From Rachycentron canadum (taxonomy: Eukaryota; Chordata; Actinopteri; Carangiformes; Rachycentridae): 64,000 nucleotides of DNA. Positions 46,001-58,658 of the stretch are shown here, one piece after another; within the stretch, counting starts at the first letter, position 1, and each line of letters opens with the position of its first letter. The stretch spans positions 12,950,429 to 13,014,428 of the forward strand of contig CM076648.1 in assembly GCA_038496675.1 (NCBI GenBank), read 5' to 3'. The notes below the pieces were generated by a model. The model ran no database searches. It was not told where the DNA came from and was given only the letters and a program-made list of their open reading frames with translations. Position numbers and translations under genes: made by a program.

Positions 46001-48049
46001 TAATAAATAGTTTTGTGTTGAAGAGAGGTTGTGCAAGGAATTTTGGCGATACTGGCACTCTTCCTCTTCTTGGGATGACTTGTCTTGAAAACATCTACAA
46101 GATATGTATTGGATTTTGGGAATAATACATGATTATGAAGTACATTTTTAGTCTTTCCTCTTCTTAACTAAATGTTGAGATACATATTGATTCATTATAT
46201 GTAAACCCTCATCTTCACCAATTTAGCATTGCACTCCTATAAGATTGTCCAACTCACAATGGGTAATTAAAATATATCAAAGCTACAGAGGTCTATAATT
46301 CATCAGACTGTGCAGTGAAGGAGCTACTAAAGACCAGTAATACTCCCAAAGACCTGTAAGCAAACTTTAATGTGTAGAATTGATGGATTTCCTCTTTGAG
46401 TGTTGATTTAGTCAATGTCATTTTCAAATTGACACAGCTGAAATATCAGTCATGATAAGTTATTTGTATAAGTTAGGTGATAAGTTTAATGCGTTTATGT
46501 CTGTTTTGTGACTAATTTTATTTTACAATGGAAGGGTTTAGACTTGGTCAGATATAATTAAATTAAACTACATGCTAAGTTCTTATCACTACAGAGTCAG
46601 CATTAACATTAATAGATACTTACCAGTGTACCGTTGAAAGTTGGCCTGTTATGCCCGTCATGTCCTGTCTTATAATATTTCTTTGCCATAGTCAGCCTGC
46701 TCTCAGTTCAGCATGAGAAGATTAAAGAAGTAACACTGCTCAGAGGACATATTGTAACCTTGTTAACACTACAGAGGCTGAAGCTCTTGTCAAGAAAAAA
46801 ATCACCGCCTGCTTCCAGCAAGAAGCCACATTCAACAGCAGAAAAAAAACGTAGACATAGCACCTTTAAAGCATTTGATAGCATTCTTTCTAAATTTGAC
46901 GACACCTTTGGTCAGTGGTGATTATTAATTAATGACTTTTAAAGACAATGATCATAAACAAGTGTTAAGTTTGACAGTTTAATGCCCACCTGATGCCCAC
47001 CCTTTCAAATAGTGTTACCATGGATATTATAGTAGCTATATGTGGGCTGGATTTCTGCAGATGGAGCTTAATTAAATTTTCCTCCTGCCTACCATAGCCT
47101 TTAACCTGCAAAAAACTGCACCTGCTTTCTATAGATGAAAAACTTTCCACTTAAAACCAACCTTCTCAGAGTGTGTTAACCATACGAAATCAGTCAGAAT
47201 GCACAAATAACCACACTTAGAATATCTCCTCCCACTTTCTGCACGCTTCTCCCTCAAACGCATGTGGGAGCGTGGCATACTTCACTGCTGACACACAGAG
47301 GGCTTCTCTGTCAGATGACAGGAAACTGCACTTCCAGGCCAAAGTACCAGTTTGATAAATAACACCCGTGGCTCCGGGCGTACAATGTGTCTCAAACCTC
47401 AAAATGTGGCCCTCAGTCTTTGTCTCTCTGGCGTAAACTGTAGCACAGTTGCACTCATATGCACACAGGCTCTCACGCTCTTTCCTTTCATATGTACTGT
47501 ACACACAAACACTAGGTCTCTCTCTCTCTCTCCAATGATTAAAAAACAATATCCAGCTTATAACTGCAAGTTAGTCAGACACCCACACTCATTTGCAGTG
47601 AAAGGCAAATGACCCTGGTGATGAGTCATTGCATTCACTCAGAGAGTTGCTTTATTCAACACACTGAAATCTCTTAAGGTAGAGTGAAGCAGTGGCCATG
47701 GTGCACCATGGTGCCCCTGAGTGAGCTCAGGTGTGCTTTGCTTTTTAAAAAAATCAAGCAAAAATAGCACATAGTCTCATTAAAATCCAGTGAAATCTGA
47801 CTATGATTCCACAGCCACGCACACAATAATAAAGTGCCCACTTCTTCTGTGACAGTGACAACTATATTTTATTCATTATCCATTTTAATTGCATGTACAG
47901 TGAAACTATGATTGTGAATGTTCTGCTGCATTTCTTCTTCTCCTCAACCAGGAATTCTTATTAACTAAAGCTAATGTATTGTTCTCCATATTTATATTCC
48001 CAGTGAGCAATTGATTGGCACTTGCAAATTTTTTCCAAATGTCTACTGA

Positions 48050-48260
48050 TGGTAAGGCTGGACACTGTCAAAAGCCATGTTTCCATTAACGTATTTTTAT
48101 GTGGATATAAAATTATGTTAAAAGTTTTATGGATATATTGAGGATGTGAAAATTCTCAATTGTGTAAAAGGTTTTTGTGATCACTTACAGTGATTTTTTC
48201 CTTTATTCGGTTTTTTGAAAAACAGTTAGTGCATTTAATGGAAGATGGAGACACTTAACT
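48050..48260. repeat. Possible MITE-like fragment
   Basis: The segment starts with CATGTTTCCATTAACGTATT and ends with AGTGCATTTAATGGAAGATG. Matching 'gene-like' ends of the form CCATTAA/TTAATGG are typical of short fish MITEs. Terminal repeats are imperfect. Confidence 0.35.
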
Positions 48261-51200
48261 TCTGACGTAGCAAAAAATATGACTAATGTGGCTAATCAGT
48301 CGTTTCTGAAGAAGAAGAAGCTGTCTCTGATGTCTTCCCTAGATATTCCCATGAAGCACATTTCTTTGTCTTTGCCTCCAGACAGCATGAAACATGGCCA
48401 ACACCTGTGAAGTTTTATGCCTGTTGCCTGTTAACTTTTGTTTAACTGTATCCACTTCCACCAGATTTTTTAAAAAGTTAACATTTGAAGTTTGCTTCAA
48501 ATAATGAGTTTCCGACAAAGTGTGATTTTTTTTTTCCATTCACATATTGTTTTTGAATAATCTGCGATGGCCTGAATAGGTAAAACTTTCCAGTATAGAA
48601 AAAGAAAAAGAAAATGAGAGAAAAGTCTGAAAACAACATAGTTTCATGTGGCAGAACTTGCTTGATCATCTTGAGACCCTTGGGATTTATTTTGTGGCTC
48701 CTTTAAGGGTCCCCAACCCACATGTTTGGAACCACTGCTTTCGGTCATACCAAAATAATTTTTTTGGAGATTCTATACTTTTTTCCTTTTCAAATCAATG
48801 ACATCAAACTAAACGTCATCTAGATATTTGTACAACTGCAAGAATGCATATATCAAAAAGAAATAGTCCTGAAACTGTTAGATGATTGAATTGTTAATTA
48901 ACAATACAAATGCAAACAACAACTCTTCGCAGTGATTGTTTAAACTACACATTTTCTGACATTTGATGCTTTTCTTATGTAATAATAAACTGAAAATCTT
49001 TGGGGGTTTGACTGGGTTTTTGTTGACACAATGCAAGCGATCAGAATGTATCACAAACAATTTTGTGAAAAAATAATTGGCAGATTAACTGATCATGAAA
49101 AAACATTGCAGCCCTAATGAAAGTAGATAAATAATTACTTCAGAAAGAAAATCTCCAGAACAAATCATTTTTTATTTTAGTTTAGTACCTGGACAGAAAT
49201 TGGCTGAAGAAAATGATCAGCAGACGTGTATGTGATGCAGGTGTGTGTGTGTGTGTAATTGTGAGTCATGTCAGTGTGAAGGTGGTAAGACAACTTTTTC
49301 CCTGGCACTGAAGAACTTTCTAACTGAGTGATTTATTTCACAGGCATGTAAAAGATGCAGGTGACAGATGTTTAAAGACATGTAGAACCAAAACAGATAA
49401 AGATTTCCTGAGGCAACAGTGAAATGTGTCCAGTCAGTCTGACCACAGTTTGTATGAGGCTCTATCCTAAACAAAAAAAAAAAAGAAAAGGAAACACCTG
49501 AATGAACCTGAGACTCATTTTTGGACATTAGGCCTGAGGGCTGCAAGTGTTATCTGGCTGCATCAAGTTTACTTTGTTTAAGAAAAGAAAGAATAGTAGA
49601 GTGTATGGGGGGAGGGTGTGTAACGAGAGTCTTTAACAGGGAGTAAAAGGGACTGAAAGGATTTTGATCCAGTGATATTATATATCTGTTCTGGTCAGAG
49701 CAGACAAAAGCACACAGCAAACCACCAGAGAGCAAAGCATGTCATGTGAATAGTATGTCTTCTTTGCAGTGTTGTACATCCAAAGGCTTTGTGTGTCTGA
49801 ATTTGGCTGGTACAAGGCACAAAGGAGGCAGTTTGTTCGCCCCTGACAAGTGTGCTTTTATTTGCAGCAGCCCTTTGATGTATAGAGAAACTTTGGCTGG
49901 GATATCCCTCGCAGACAAATGCACCAGAAATCCCACTCCTTTGTATTATCCTTAACAATTCCCTCACCATTGACTGCGAAGCTTTTATTCCCTTTAAGAC
50001 CTTTATTTTAAACTTTGTGCCCACTGTCTGTCTGTCAACTGTAATGGGGAATCTTGTTTGACTTTATTGTACGGAAGGGGTGGGGGGGTTGACAGGGAGT
50101 TGAGGCCATGCAGTTCAGATATGAAAAAACATCAGCAGACAATGTTACAAAGTTTGATGTTTATAGCATTTTGATACCGTTTAGACAATCAAGGGTTGTA
50201 AACTATAAAAACTTAACAATAGTTGACTAAACAATCTACAGCTTTTAAACATCACAAAGGTCCTCTTCAGTGTTTTTCTGTTTTTCAAGTATTTAAAAGT
50301 GGGATATTTTAAAAACTTTTCTCTTTGCTCACCTGTGGACAAACTACATAATGTTAATGCTCTCTTTCATCACAAACTGATGCTGAAATTTTTTTCATTT
50401 CTCAAGTTCAGAAAATGTGGTTGTGCTGTCATCAGAAACATCTTTCATAAACGGAAGAGTCCATCAGGTCTCCATTTTTCCAAGCACACTGAAAATCAAA
50501 AAATAGAAATTGGAGTATATTTAAATTGTTCTTGTTTTCCAAAATAATACAGTGAGGTTGTTTTATGTTATCTAAATTACAAATAATTGAGAGTTGTCAC
50601 CAGTAGGTCAATAGTTATTCAGGTGCTTAAAAAACATTTCTATACACTTTAAGCACGGGGAAAACTTAATTAGCCTTTTTTTAGATTGTTTCCACACTTG
50701 CCAGTTTCAAGGTCAAAGATGATCTTTGAACTCAAAGTTTAAAATCTTCATTTGAACACACACACAATGCTTCTTGCTTGTTGTTTGTAAATCGGTAATT
50801 TAACCAAGGTAAAGAGAAAGTTCAAACACTCACACTTGGGACCTGCCCAGTAACTTACACTGTCTTACACTGTTGTAACTAAACAGTTGGGACTTTAGTG
50901 ACTTTAGTGCAACAGCACTTTGACAGTTGCTGTTCAGGCAGAGCACAGTGTTACTTCCCTACACAGCTTTTGTCAGCCAGTCCAGGGATTTGAACTGCCA
51001 GCTTCCAAGTCACGAGCTTCCACCTACTCTGCAGGCAGCTCCTGCTGCCGTCTTTTATATCAGACAACCAGTAAAAGAGCTAAAACTCTTGACCCGTCCA
51101 TTCCTAGGCGCCCACAAGTGCTTAAGCAGATAAAGATTATATTCGTCACATAGGCATTTTAGTATGAGGGTCAGAAAATAGGGCTTTTACATAAAAACAT

Positions 51201-54200
51201 TGAAAAAACTGTTTGTTTTAAAGCTGTAGTAATGCTGATATGAGTTTTGCAGGGTTTCTGACCTTGACTGACTAAATATTTTAAGTTGACTTATACTGGA
51301 TTTTACAGTGTGGTGTTTACAATAGTTGGTGGTTATGCTAAAAACATCCACACTGACTAAATATTCTGTCAAACTTTACTGTTTTCTTACAGTAAGTAAA
51401 GGAAGATGTTTGTGGGCTCAGTGACCAGTTCAGAAATACATAAAGCCTATAGGGTCGACAGCCTGTGCTTCTTCAGTCCACCTCACTGGTGTCATACTGA
51501 ATCACACAAAGTGAATATCTAAACTTACAATCTACTATCTACCCCCTCAGTATGCATGTATTGCTGTGGAATTGGTTTTGTACATCTGCTAGTGATAAAA
51601 AGATTTCAGAGTTGTGGTTGTCATTTCAGTTGTTTTTTTTGTTTTTTTTTTTGTTTTTTTGTTACATTACATTGTGTTTAACTACTTAGTCGCTTGAAGG
51701 CAGGGTGGTAGGCAAAGAGGACTAAATATTAATGACCTAAGCCACGAAATCAATCCAATCCATCACCCCGCAAATGCAGATTGGCTTAAATACATCTTTC
51801 TCATTTCTCCTTTCCTCGTAGAGTTCAGCAGAAAATCTGGAAAGCAGAGACAATCATGCAATGTGAACACTTCTGTCAACGTGTGTTACATATATGTGCT
51901 GCATTGAAGGTCAGTGCCTCATACTTCTACTGTGCAATATTTGGCTGATCATAAAGGGGCTACCATTTGCAGAGTTGCCATGCATGCAAAATTTCAGGTC
52001 ACTACCACTGGGAACCAATAATGCCTTTGGCTAAGCAACAAGATGCAAATACATCTATTCAAATTCCCACCACTCTATACACATTCAAGCTTACACAAAC
52101 ACACAACAATCTCATCTCAGTGCACCATGCTGCAGAATTAAAACACATTCATTTCAGTCATGAATAAGTCACTGTCCTTGGGCCATATTTGATCAGAGAC
52201 ACGTTTGGGTGCATATTTCTGTCTTCCTTTTTCTTTTGTCCAAGTAATGAAACTTATTTAAGATGTTCTACAAAATTAATATTGAAATGTTGATGTTAAC
52301 CCACCATATTTGCCTATTGTTGTTTGGCATCCTCTCAGTCCAGTGGCAGGCCCAGATTACCTATCTCACCCAGGCAGTCATAAAGCTAATGGCAGACAGG
52401 CAGCATCCGCCACTCCAGGCTGTCGAGCAGACGGAGGTTAGTCAGAGTTAGGAGATCAATGCACTTATATGTCACACCCAGAGCTCTAGATTTCTCCCCT
52501 CAGGCACTAAAGACGGAGTTTACATAGTCACCTGGTGTTTAACTGATAAAAGATGGTCAAGAGAAGACAGATGATGCTGTACACAGCAAAGCCAGATAGA
52601 AACCCTCAATATCACACCAGCACATTCAGTTCAATTTCAGCCTGCTAAAGCCACTGGGGCAACCCAAATATCATCCATCCTGACACTGTCCGTCATGCTA
52701 TACATAGAACGGCAAAATTAGCACAAATGCAGCACTCGCCATCAGTGTGAAGTATGGTGGCAGTAGGGCGATTATTTACGGGCTGCATTACTTTCTGAAG
52801 ACCTGAGCTCTGAGTCACCGACCGAGCCTGATAATTAATTCCACACTCTCTAGAAATATTATGAAGCTGCACGACAGAATGACAGATGTACAGCATGAAG
52901 CATATTGTCAACAGGGTGACTGGATTAAGCTATTGTCACTCATTCATTATGTAGGGTTTCTGAAAGAAATGATGTTTAATGTGAATGAATTAAGTGTTTA
53001 TATAAGTAAAAATTTCTTTTTTTTTCTTTCTCTTTTTTGTTGAACAAACTAGATTTTGTTTGGGGGTAAATTGAAGAGACATGAGGTACAGTAGTTTGAT
53101 TTACTGGTGTGTAATCGGAGTATTTGTTGTTTTCTGTCTGCTCTTTGTTTGTCCCAGAGCTCAACTTCCTGTAGATACAAGAGGTAGAGAGGGGGAGATA
53201 CACTGGGATCTGACAGTAAGAGATAACCTGCTATCAGCGGGCCTTCTATTTTTAACAGCAGGTGCTAGTAACACATGACGTGGGGGCTCTTGTTATCAAT
53301 ATTTATGGAACAAAGATTAAGACAGAGTAATAATACACACAGCCCCGACTGGATCCATCCTGGCTTAATAGTTGTCATTACAGCGAGGGGGAGGAAAGTG
53401 CTGATAGACTCAAAATTTTAGGCTGGCACTCTACATTTTAATAATGATTCTAGAGACCAGAGAGGGTCCAAATGTGATTACCAGATGTAAACAGGGAAGT
53501 ATGATGACTGCAGTGTTTAAATGGCTTTAACAATAGTTTTTCGGGTTTTTTTTGTTTTGGTTTTTTTTTAGTGATTAATTTTTCAGCGAGGAGCTGTGGT
53601 TCCTTTTCGGGCTTTTATAGGCAGATTCCTGGCAGATCATCAGAAAAGGTTGGATTAATTCACACAGGAATTATGTCTGAAAGGCAGGTTGCAGCTGTGG
53701 AAGAAAAGACATATTCACATTAGACAAAGTTACAACAAGTGGTGATGAGTCAACCACTCTAGAGCGATACTGACTATTCCTGCTATTATTCTTACATCAT
53801 ACTTCTTTGCTGTGTTTACTGTAACTAATGAACGTCAATATCTACACCAATCTCAGTACAGACCACAAAGATCTGTAATGGTGGACATTCATCTCCAAAT
53901 TTATCCCGCAGTGCAGCCCATTGGCTACACATCTTAATAACACTCCCTCTGCCAAAATATATTCCACTCAAACACTTAAAAGTTCCAAGAGTAAGCTCAA
54001 AAGAGGTGAAGTATCTTGGCAGACCACAGAGCAAAATGCCATGCAGTCATATGCAGCCCAGGGGATGAAGTGATTGATCTGTGACCTCGGTCTCAGCCAT
54101 AAGATATTGTGGTGAAGAGTGCGGGGGAGGGCATGGCTAGTGGAAAAGGGACAAGCATGAGTCAGTAACAGAGTCTGTGAAAAGCTGTGGGAGCAGAGGA

Positions 54201-54797
54201 AGTGTTAACAACATCACAAGTAGGAGCAAGTCAAGTTACCGTGTCAGGAAGCAAAAAGGACTGAGAGTAGGATGATGGTAGGAGCCCAAGAGGTGATGGG
54301 ACACATACATCCTAATCATTTAATCATGTGAAGCGAATGAAGGGAATTGTTCATCCTCAGCATGCTGTCCATGCCAAGCTGATATGTGTTACCTCTCTCT
54401 TTACGTCACTCTTTTTTATTAGTAGCATGTAATGAGTAGCCACTGTGTGAAAAGCCTACATTTAGAAAGGAGTGAGTTCAAGGATAATAAGCCATGTGTG
54501 ACTCTCAAGTCCAACACTTGTTGCCTGTATGGCAGATGAAAAAGTACATCTTTCCTGGCAAATAATGATTATTATAAAAATGATTCTAATTTTATCTGAT
54601 TATGCCATCTTGTGTCTTTAAGACAGAAATGTATTTACACAAACTGCACACCACTGCCTCTACAAGCAAGATGACAGAGTACATGCGTAGTCAGACCAAA
54701 TTAGAATTAACTATATTTGCCAAGAAAGGGTTTTTTTTAATGTGTTAGAAGTTTTTCTACAATATTGATAAGTGACATTGACAACACAGCAACTTGC

Positions 54798-54800
<3 letters not shown>

Positions 54801-54857
<57 letters not shown>
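54801..54857. repeat. (CT)n microsatellite
   Basis: About 55 bases of uninterrupted CT repeat. Confidence 0.97.
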
Positions 54858-54858
<1 letters not shown>

Positions 54859-55534
54859 GTCTCTATAGTCGTAAAGCTGCAGATTCAAAATCCAAATCTG
54901 TGCATCTATCAGTGCATGTGTGGTGACAAAGGGACAGTGTTGCCTCCTTTTTACACCCATGATTCACGCACAGAGGCAGGAGGCAAAGTGTGCGCCAGAG
55001 CAGCAGGTATAAGTAGCATCGAGTTCCCCAACACACTTTGATGAGCAGCTTTTCTTTTGTTTTGTGAGAGAAGTCCAAGGATTTGTCAGGTGGGTGCTAT
55101 TGTCTCTTTGCAGACGCACGCCTACAGGTTTCACTAACGCGCCACCCATGCAGCGTGATTTCCATAAACTATGACCAAAAGCAAAGTCATCCCCGCCACA
55201 AGAATGACACTTTTCTGACAAACCACTCTAGAAAGTTTGGGATGCTGGCAAAGAGTTAGGCAAATATCACCTATTACTCATGTTACTTAGTACATTTGGG
55301 GCTTCACTTGCAAGCACAGCGCTTCGTCACTGCATAACAATCAGATGGCTGAGTGTTGGCAGTGCAACTGATGGAATTTTACTGAAAACAGATTTCGCCT
55401 TTGAACTTCCAGATATTCCTGATCGAAAACCATCATCCCTGGGTTGCAACGCCTCTGATCGCTTCTCTCAGTATAAGTGTGGCTCTGGAGGACGTGGATT
55501 AACTTTTTGATTTCTGTTGTATCTGTCCGAAAAC

Positions 55535-55536
<2 letters not shown>

Positions 55537-55570
<34 letters not shown>
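55537..55570. repeat. 34-base poly-A run
   Basis: A run of 34 A, flanked on the left by AAACCT and on the right by GAATCAAG. No retroposon body was recognised immediately upstream. Confidence 0.95.
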
Positions 55571-55572
<2 letters not shown>

Positions 55573-55673
55573 ATCAAGAACAAACGCAACACTTTGACTG
55601 AATTTGACAATGTAAGTATATATGAGTGTTTGGTTCAGCCAAATAACAGACAGAAAGCGCAAGGGTGGGGCGG

Positions 55674-55718
55674 AGTGTGTGTGTTTGTGTGTGTGTGTGT
55701 GTGTGTGGGGGGGGGGGT
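55674..55718. repeat. (GT)n followed by G-run
   Basis: GT repeats with one TTTG interruption end in a run of 11 G. It lies about 560 bases upstream of bdnf exon I. Confidence 0.95.
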
Positions 55719-55913
55719 CATCTTGAGCAGCAACAAGTTCCTCAAGAACTTGACAGGCGGACACAGAGGCGTATTAATGTAATATTTGTTTGGTAAAAAC
55801 TGACCTGGCTGTGCATCGCCCGTGTCAAAAAAAATCTAAATGACCAGTTGTGCATATGCGTAATGGGCCCATGGCCCTTTGCCAAAGAGGGAGTTAACAG
55901 TCTAAAACACAAA

Positions 55914-56092
55914 CACGTGAATATGGTTATGTCTCAGAAGTTTTTATGTCTCTGTCACATGCCGATTTAAAGATTTGAGGCAGTTGAATGAGCGATCAGT
56001 CAGAGACCAGTAGCCCCATAAACTTGGACCGTCGCTTATTTCAATCACGTAAGACCCCTAATGGCGTTGTCCGGGCGAGGGTGTTACGTATA
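55914..56092 (+). promoter_or_regulatory. bdnf: Candidate bdnf promoter I elements
   Basis: Upstream of exon I there is an E-box CACGTG at 55914-55919 and two TTACGT-type bZIP-like sites, ATCACGTAAG near 56044 and GTTACGTATA near 56083. Mammalian promoter I is controlled by CREB, bHLH and PAS-type factors, so the content is plausible. No TATA box is evident. The element identities are inference from motif matches only. Confidence 0.45.
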
Positions 56093-56234
56093 TCTGTACA
56101 AGCTTTTCTGACAACACAGGCTTGTTGATATTTGTCTTTTACTGTAGAGCCACCAAGGTGTTGCCTAAGAGAGTTTAAGCACGCCGATATTGCAAAGGGT
56201 TATTAGATTCATAAGTCAGCGAAGTGGTGGGCGA

Positions 56235-56357
56235 TCTACTGAGCACAGCAGAAGTTCTCATATGATGACTTCAAACAAGACACATTACCTTCCAGCATCT
56301 GTTGGAGTGAGTGGATATTAAGACACTTCTATCTCCAGGACAGCGTAGGGGAAAATG
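56235..56357 (+). other. bdnf: bdnf 5' exon I (start approximate)
   Basis: BDNF is the secreted neurotrophin ligand of TrkB. Its 5' exons are alternative promoters spliced to one coding exon. This segment follows the mammalian exon I in order, as I recall it: TGAGCACAGCAGAAGTTCTC, ATGATGACTTCAAACAAGAC, ACATTACCTTCCAGCATCTG, TTAAGACACT and TCTCCAGGACAGC. The exon ends exactly at ATG|GTAAGT (56357/56358). In mammals exon I supplies an in-frame ATG plus a few codons (MFHQ) before the common exon. Here the ATG is the last codon of the exon. A 19-codon upstream ORF occupies 56262-56321. A second donor-like GGA|GTGAGT lies at 56305/56306. The coding exon is outside the window. Confidence 0.85.
56262..56321 (+). 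CDS. Upstream ORF in bdnf exon I (19 codons)
   Basis: Starting at a double ATG, this short frame reads MMTSNKTHYLPASVGVSGY and stops at TAA 56319-56321, 33 bases before the exon I in-frame ATG. From memory the mammalian exon I gives the same length with an identical first 15 residues and a different last four. Whether a peptide is made or the frame only controls translation is unknown. High nucleotide identity across the exon could also reflect constraint on DNA or RNA, not on the peptide. Confidence 0.5.
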   Translation: MMTSNKTHYLPASVGVSGY

Positions 56358-57059
56358 GTAAGTAGCAATGGAAACACGCAGCATATGAGGGATGATAACC
56401 AGTAAATAGTCGTGCTTGCTGTTTAGTCTGGCAACGCATTGCTTGGAAGGGTTGGACTCAGTGGCTACTTGAGAAACTCAGTATCGAGACCCATGTCTGA
56501 TGAGGTTGATGTTGACAAAGCTTGTGTGAAAAAAGACTGTGTGGCATTTCTCGGCTAAGGATATGCCGCTACAGTGAGAGAGGTAAGGAAATATTACATT
56601 GTGTCTGCGCGCAATGTGTGGATGTGATGTAGGATACAGGCTGTGTTGGGCTTGTAGGATATAGGCTGTAGTGTGTGTTGGCGGTGAGGGCTCTGTATTT
56701 TATGCATGTATGTATGTTCTTTTCGAGCCTGTGTTTAACAGTGATGATAATAACAATAAAAAAAAAGCAACATGTGCCACTTACCTGTGACACTTGTCAT
56801 AAGCGTGGCATTAAGAACAATGGGGGTCAGTATCAGCGGTGCCAGTTGTAATTTGGCATGAGAGTGGAGCATTTTTGAGGCGACCATACACTGAATTCAA
56901 CCGGCATATGTGATATAGGTGCCTGTTATCTGGAAGGAAATGTCCGACTAACATGTGATCAAATATTAACAGAAGCTGGTTTGGCAAAGGGGGGGGGTTA
57001 CACGTGACAAGACGAGTAAAAAAAAAAAACAGTTTAAAGTGGGCACTCAAACAAAAGTA

Positions 57060-57231
57060 TATAGATATTTTCTTGGCCCCTCATAGTTACCCTGGCTGTG
57101 TTATGCTTTCAGCACGTTGGACAGAGGCACCGGAGTCGTGCATGGACTAAAACGCCGAGTGGACGCCAACTCTCTTTCTCTCTTTTCCCAGCCCCCCTTT
57201 GCCAAACCTGGGATTGTTTTTTCAACTTTTG
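57060..57231 (+). other. bdnf: bdnf 5' exon II region (limits approximate)
   Basis: Assigned from the RE1 element at 57108-57128, which in mammals lies in BDNF exon II. The spacing of about 0.75 kb after exon I also fits the clustered I-II-III arrangement of mammals. Candidate donors are TTTTG|GTAAGC at 57231/57232 and the stronger AAAG|GTAAGA at 57556/57557. The latter could be a longer form or a separate exon III. The 5' end is a guess. Confidence 0.6.
57108..57128 (+). promoter_or_regulatory. bdnf: RE1/NRSE silencer (REST site) of bdnf
   Basis: The left half is TTCAGCAC (57108-57115), the right half GGACAG (57119-57124), and the site ends AGGC. Half-site spacing is canonical. It differs from the mammalian BDNF RE1, as I remember it, at only two of 21 positions (57116 and 57127, both C to G). 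REST/NRSF binding here represses BDNF outside neurons and in huntingtin deficiency. Confidence 0.88.
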
Positions 57232-57439
57232 GTAAGCTTATTCTGAGGGAGCCTGTGGTCTGTAAACGGAAAATAAACGGGATTTTAAAGAGGAAGGGTG
57301 GAGAAAAAAAAGAGCAATTTAAGAAAAAAAAACAGGAAAAAGGAAAGAAAGAAAAGCGCTTGCCATTGAGAGCTTGTGCTTTGAGATGTGTTTTTTGTAG
57401 AGCACTGTGAAAGTTTAAATGTTAGGGCGTCTGGTCTTT

Positions 57440-57556
57440 TGCACACCACATTCTCGGTACCTATAAGCCCCCCCACACTGCGCTAAACTTTGGGACATGC
57501 AAGTCTTGGTCGCGGAGATCTAACCACGCACATAGTGGTTGTCAGCCCTTGTAAAG
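57440..57556 (+). other. bdnf: Candidate bdnf 5' exon III
   Basis: A non-coding GC-balanced segment ending in a strong donor AAAG|GTAAGA. The position matches the mammalian exon III location a few hundred bases after exon II. No sequence homology was recalled, so it may instead be an extended exon II. Confidence 0.35.
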
Positions 57557-58146
57557 GTAAGAGCACAATCCATTGTTTTCATGTCACTCTTTTGTTCCTG
57601 TCGTCTTTACGGGGCTCCTTCTGGGCTTTTCTCAAATGAACTTCGGCTTCAAACTACAGCATGCAGCCTTCGCCTTGGCAGTGTGATCATTGTGGGCATC
57701 AGTGACCGAAATAACTCCGAAATGAAATCCGATCCAGGTGACCAATATCTCGTAGACTGTCTTTTCTTTTCTCTCTCTCCCCACCCCCTACCCCCCTCTT
57801 CTTCTTCTTTCTAAAAATTGAACTTGTGCTGTGGGCATTTTTTTACAACAGGGTTACGAGCTCATTCGTTTAAGGTTGATATCGTGTGAAACGCTTAAAC
57901 TGGGACTCGTTTTTGTGCTTGGGATTTTTTTTCTTTTTTTTTTTTTTTTTTTGTTAAACCGGGCTCTTGAAGCGTTTTTGGAGTTTCCGAAGACTGACTG
58001 CTGCAACACAATTTGCGTAATCGTTGCGTTGTGCCTAATCATGCTCCCAATATGGGACTTAAGACGCTGCAGTGATGCTTCCAGCCTGCACGAACTGGAG
58101 AACTGATGCTGGTGCATTATAAAATTGTCTGGAAAACCTCTTGTCT

Positions 58147-58272
<126 letters not shown>

Positions 58273-58658
58273 NNNNNNNNNNNNNNNNNNNNNNNNNNNN
58301 NNNNNNNNNNNNNNNNNNNNNNNNNNNNNNNNNNNNNNNNNNNNNNNNNNNNNNNNNNNNNNNNNNNNNNNNNNNNNNNNNNNNNNNNNNNNNNNNNNNN
58401 NNNNNNNNNNNNNNNNNNNNNNNNNNNNNNNNNNNNNNNNNNNNNNNNNNNNNNNNNNNNNNNNNNNNNNNNNNNNNNNNNNNNNNNNNNNNNNNNNNNN
58501 NNNNNNNNNNNNNNNNNNNNNNNNNNNNNNNNNNNNNNNNNNNNNNNNNNNNNNNNNNNNNNNNNNNNNNNNNNNNNNNNNNNNNNNNNNNNNNNNNNNN
58601 NNNNNNNNNNNNNNNNNNNNNNNNNNNNNNNNNNNNNNNNNNNNNNNNNNNNNNNNNN
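58273..58658. other. Assembly gap (386 N)
   Basis: Unresolved bases between the TATC tract and a C-rich segment beginning CACCCCCGACGCCC. Content unknown. Confidence 0.99.

Larger units (their letters stand above)
38946..56234. other. kif18a-bdnf intergenic region
   Basis: About 17 kb with no supported coding gene. It contains microsatellites (39742-39791, 54801-54857, 55674-55718), a poly-A run (55537-55570), repeat fragments near 42425, 45015, 45640 and 48060, and otherwise AT-rich single-copy-looking DNA. Reading frames of 60-162 codons here have no recognisable domains or splice context. A BDNF antisense RNA is known in primates, but nothing here identifies one. Confidence 0.6.

Noticed and set aside
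54757..55041. Frames with Ser-Leu or Arg-Glu repeats
   Set aside because: They are translations of the CT microsatellite.
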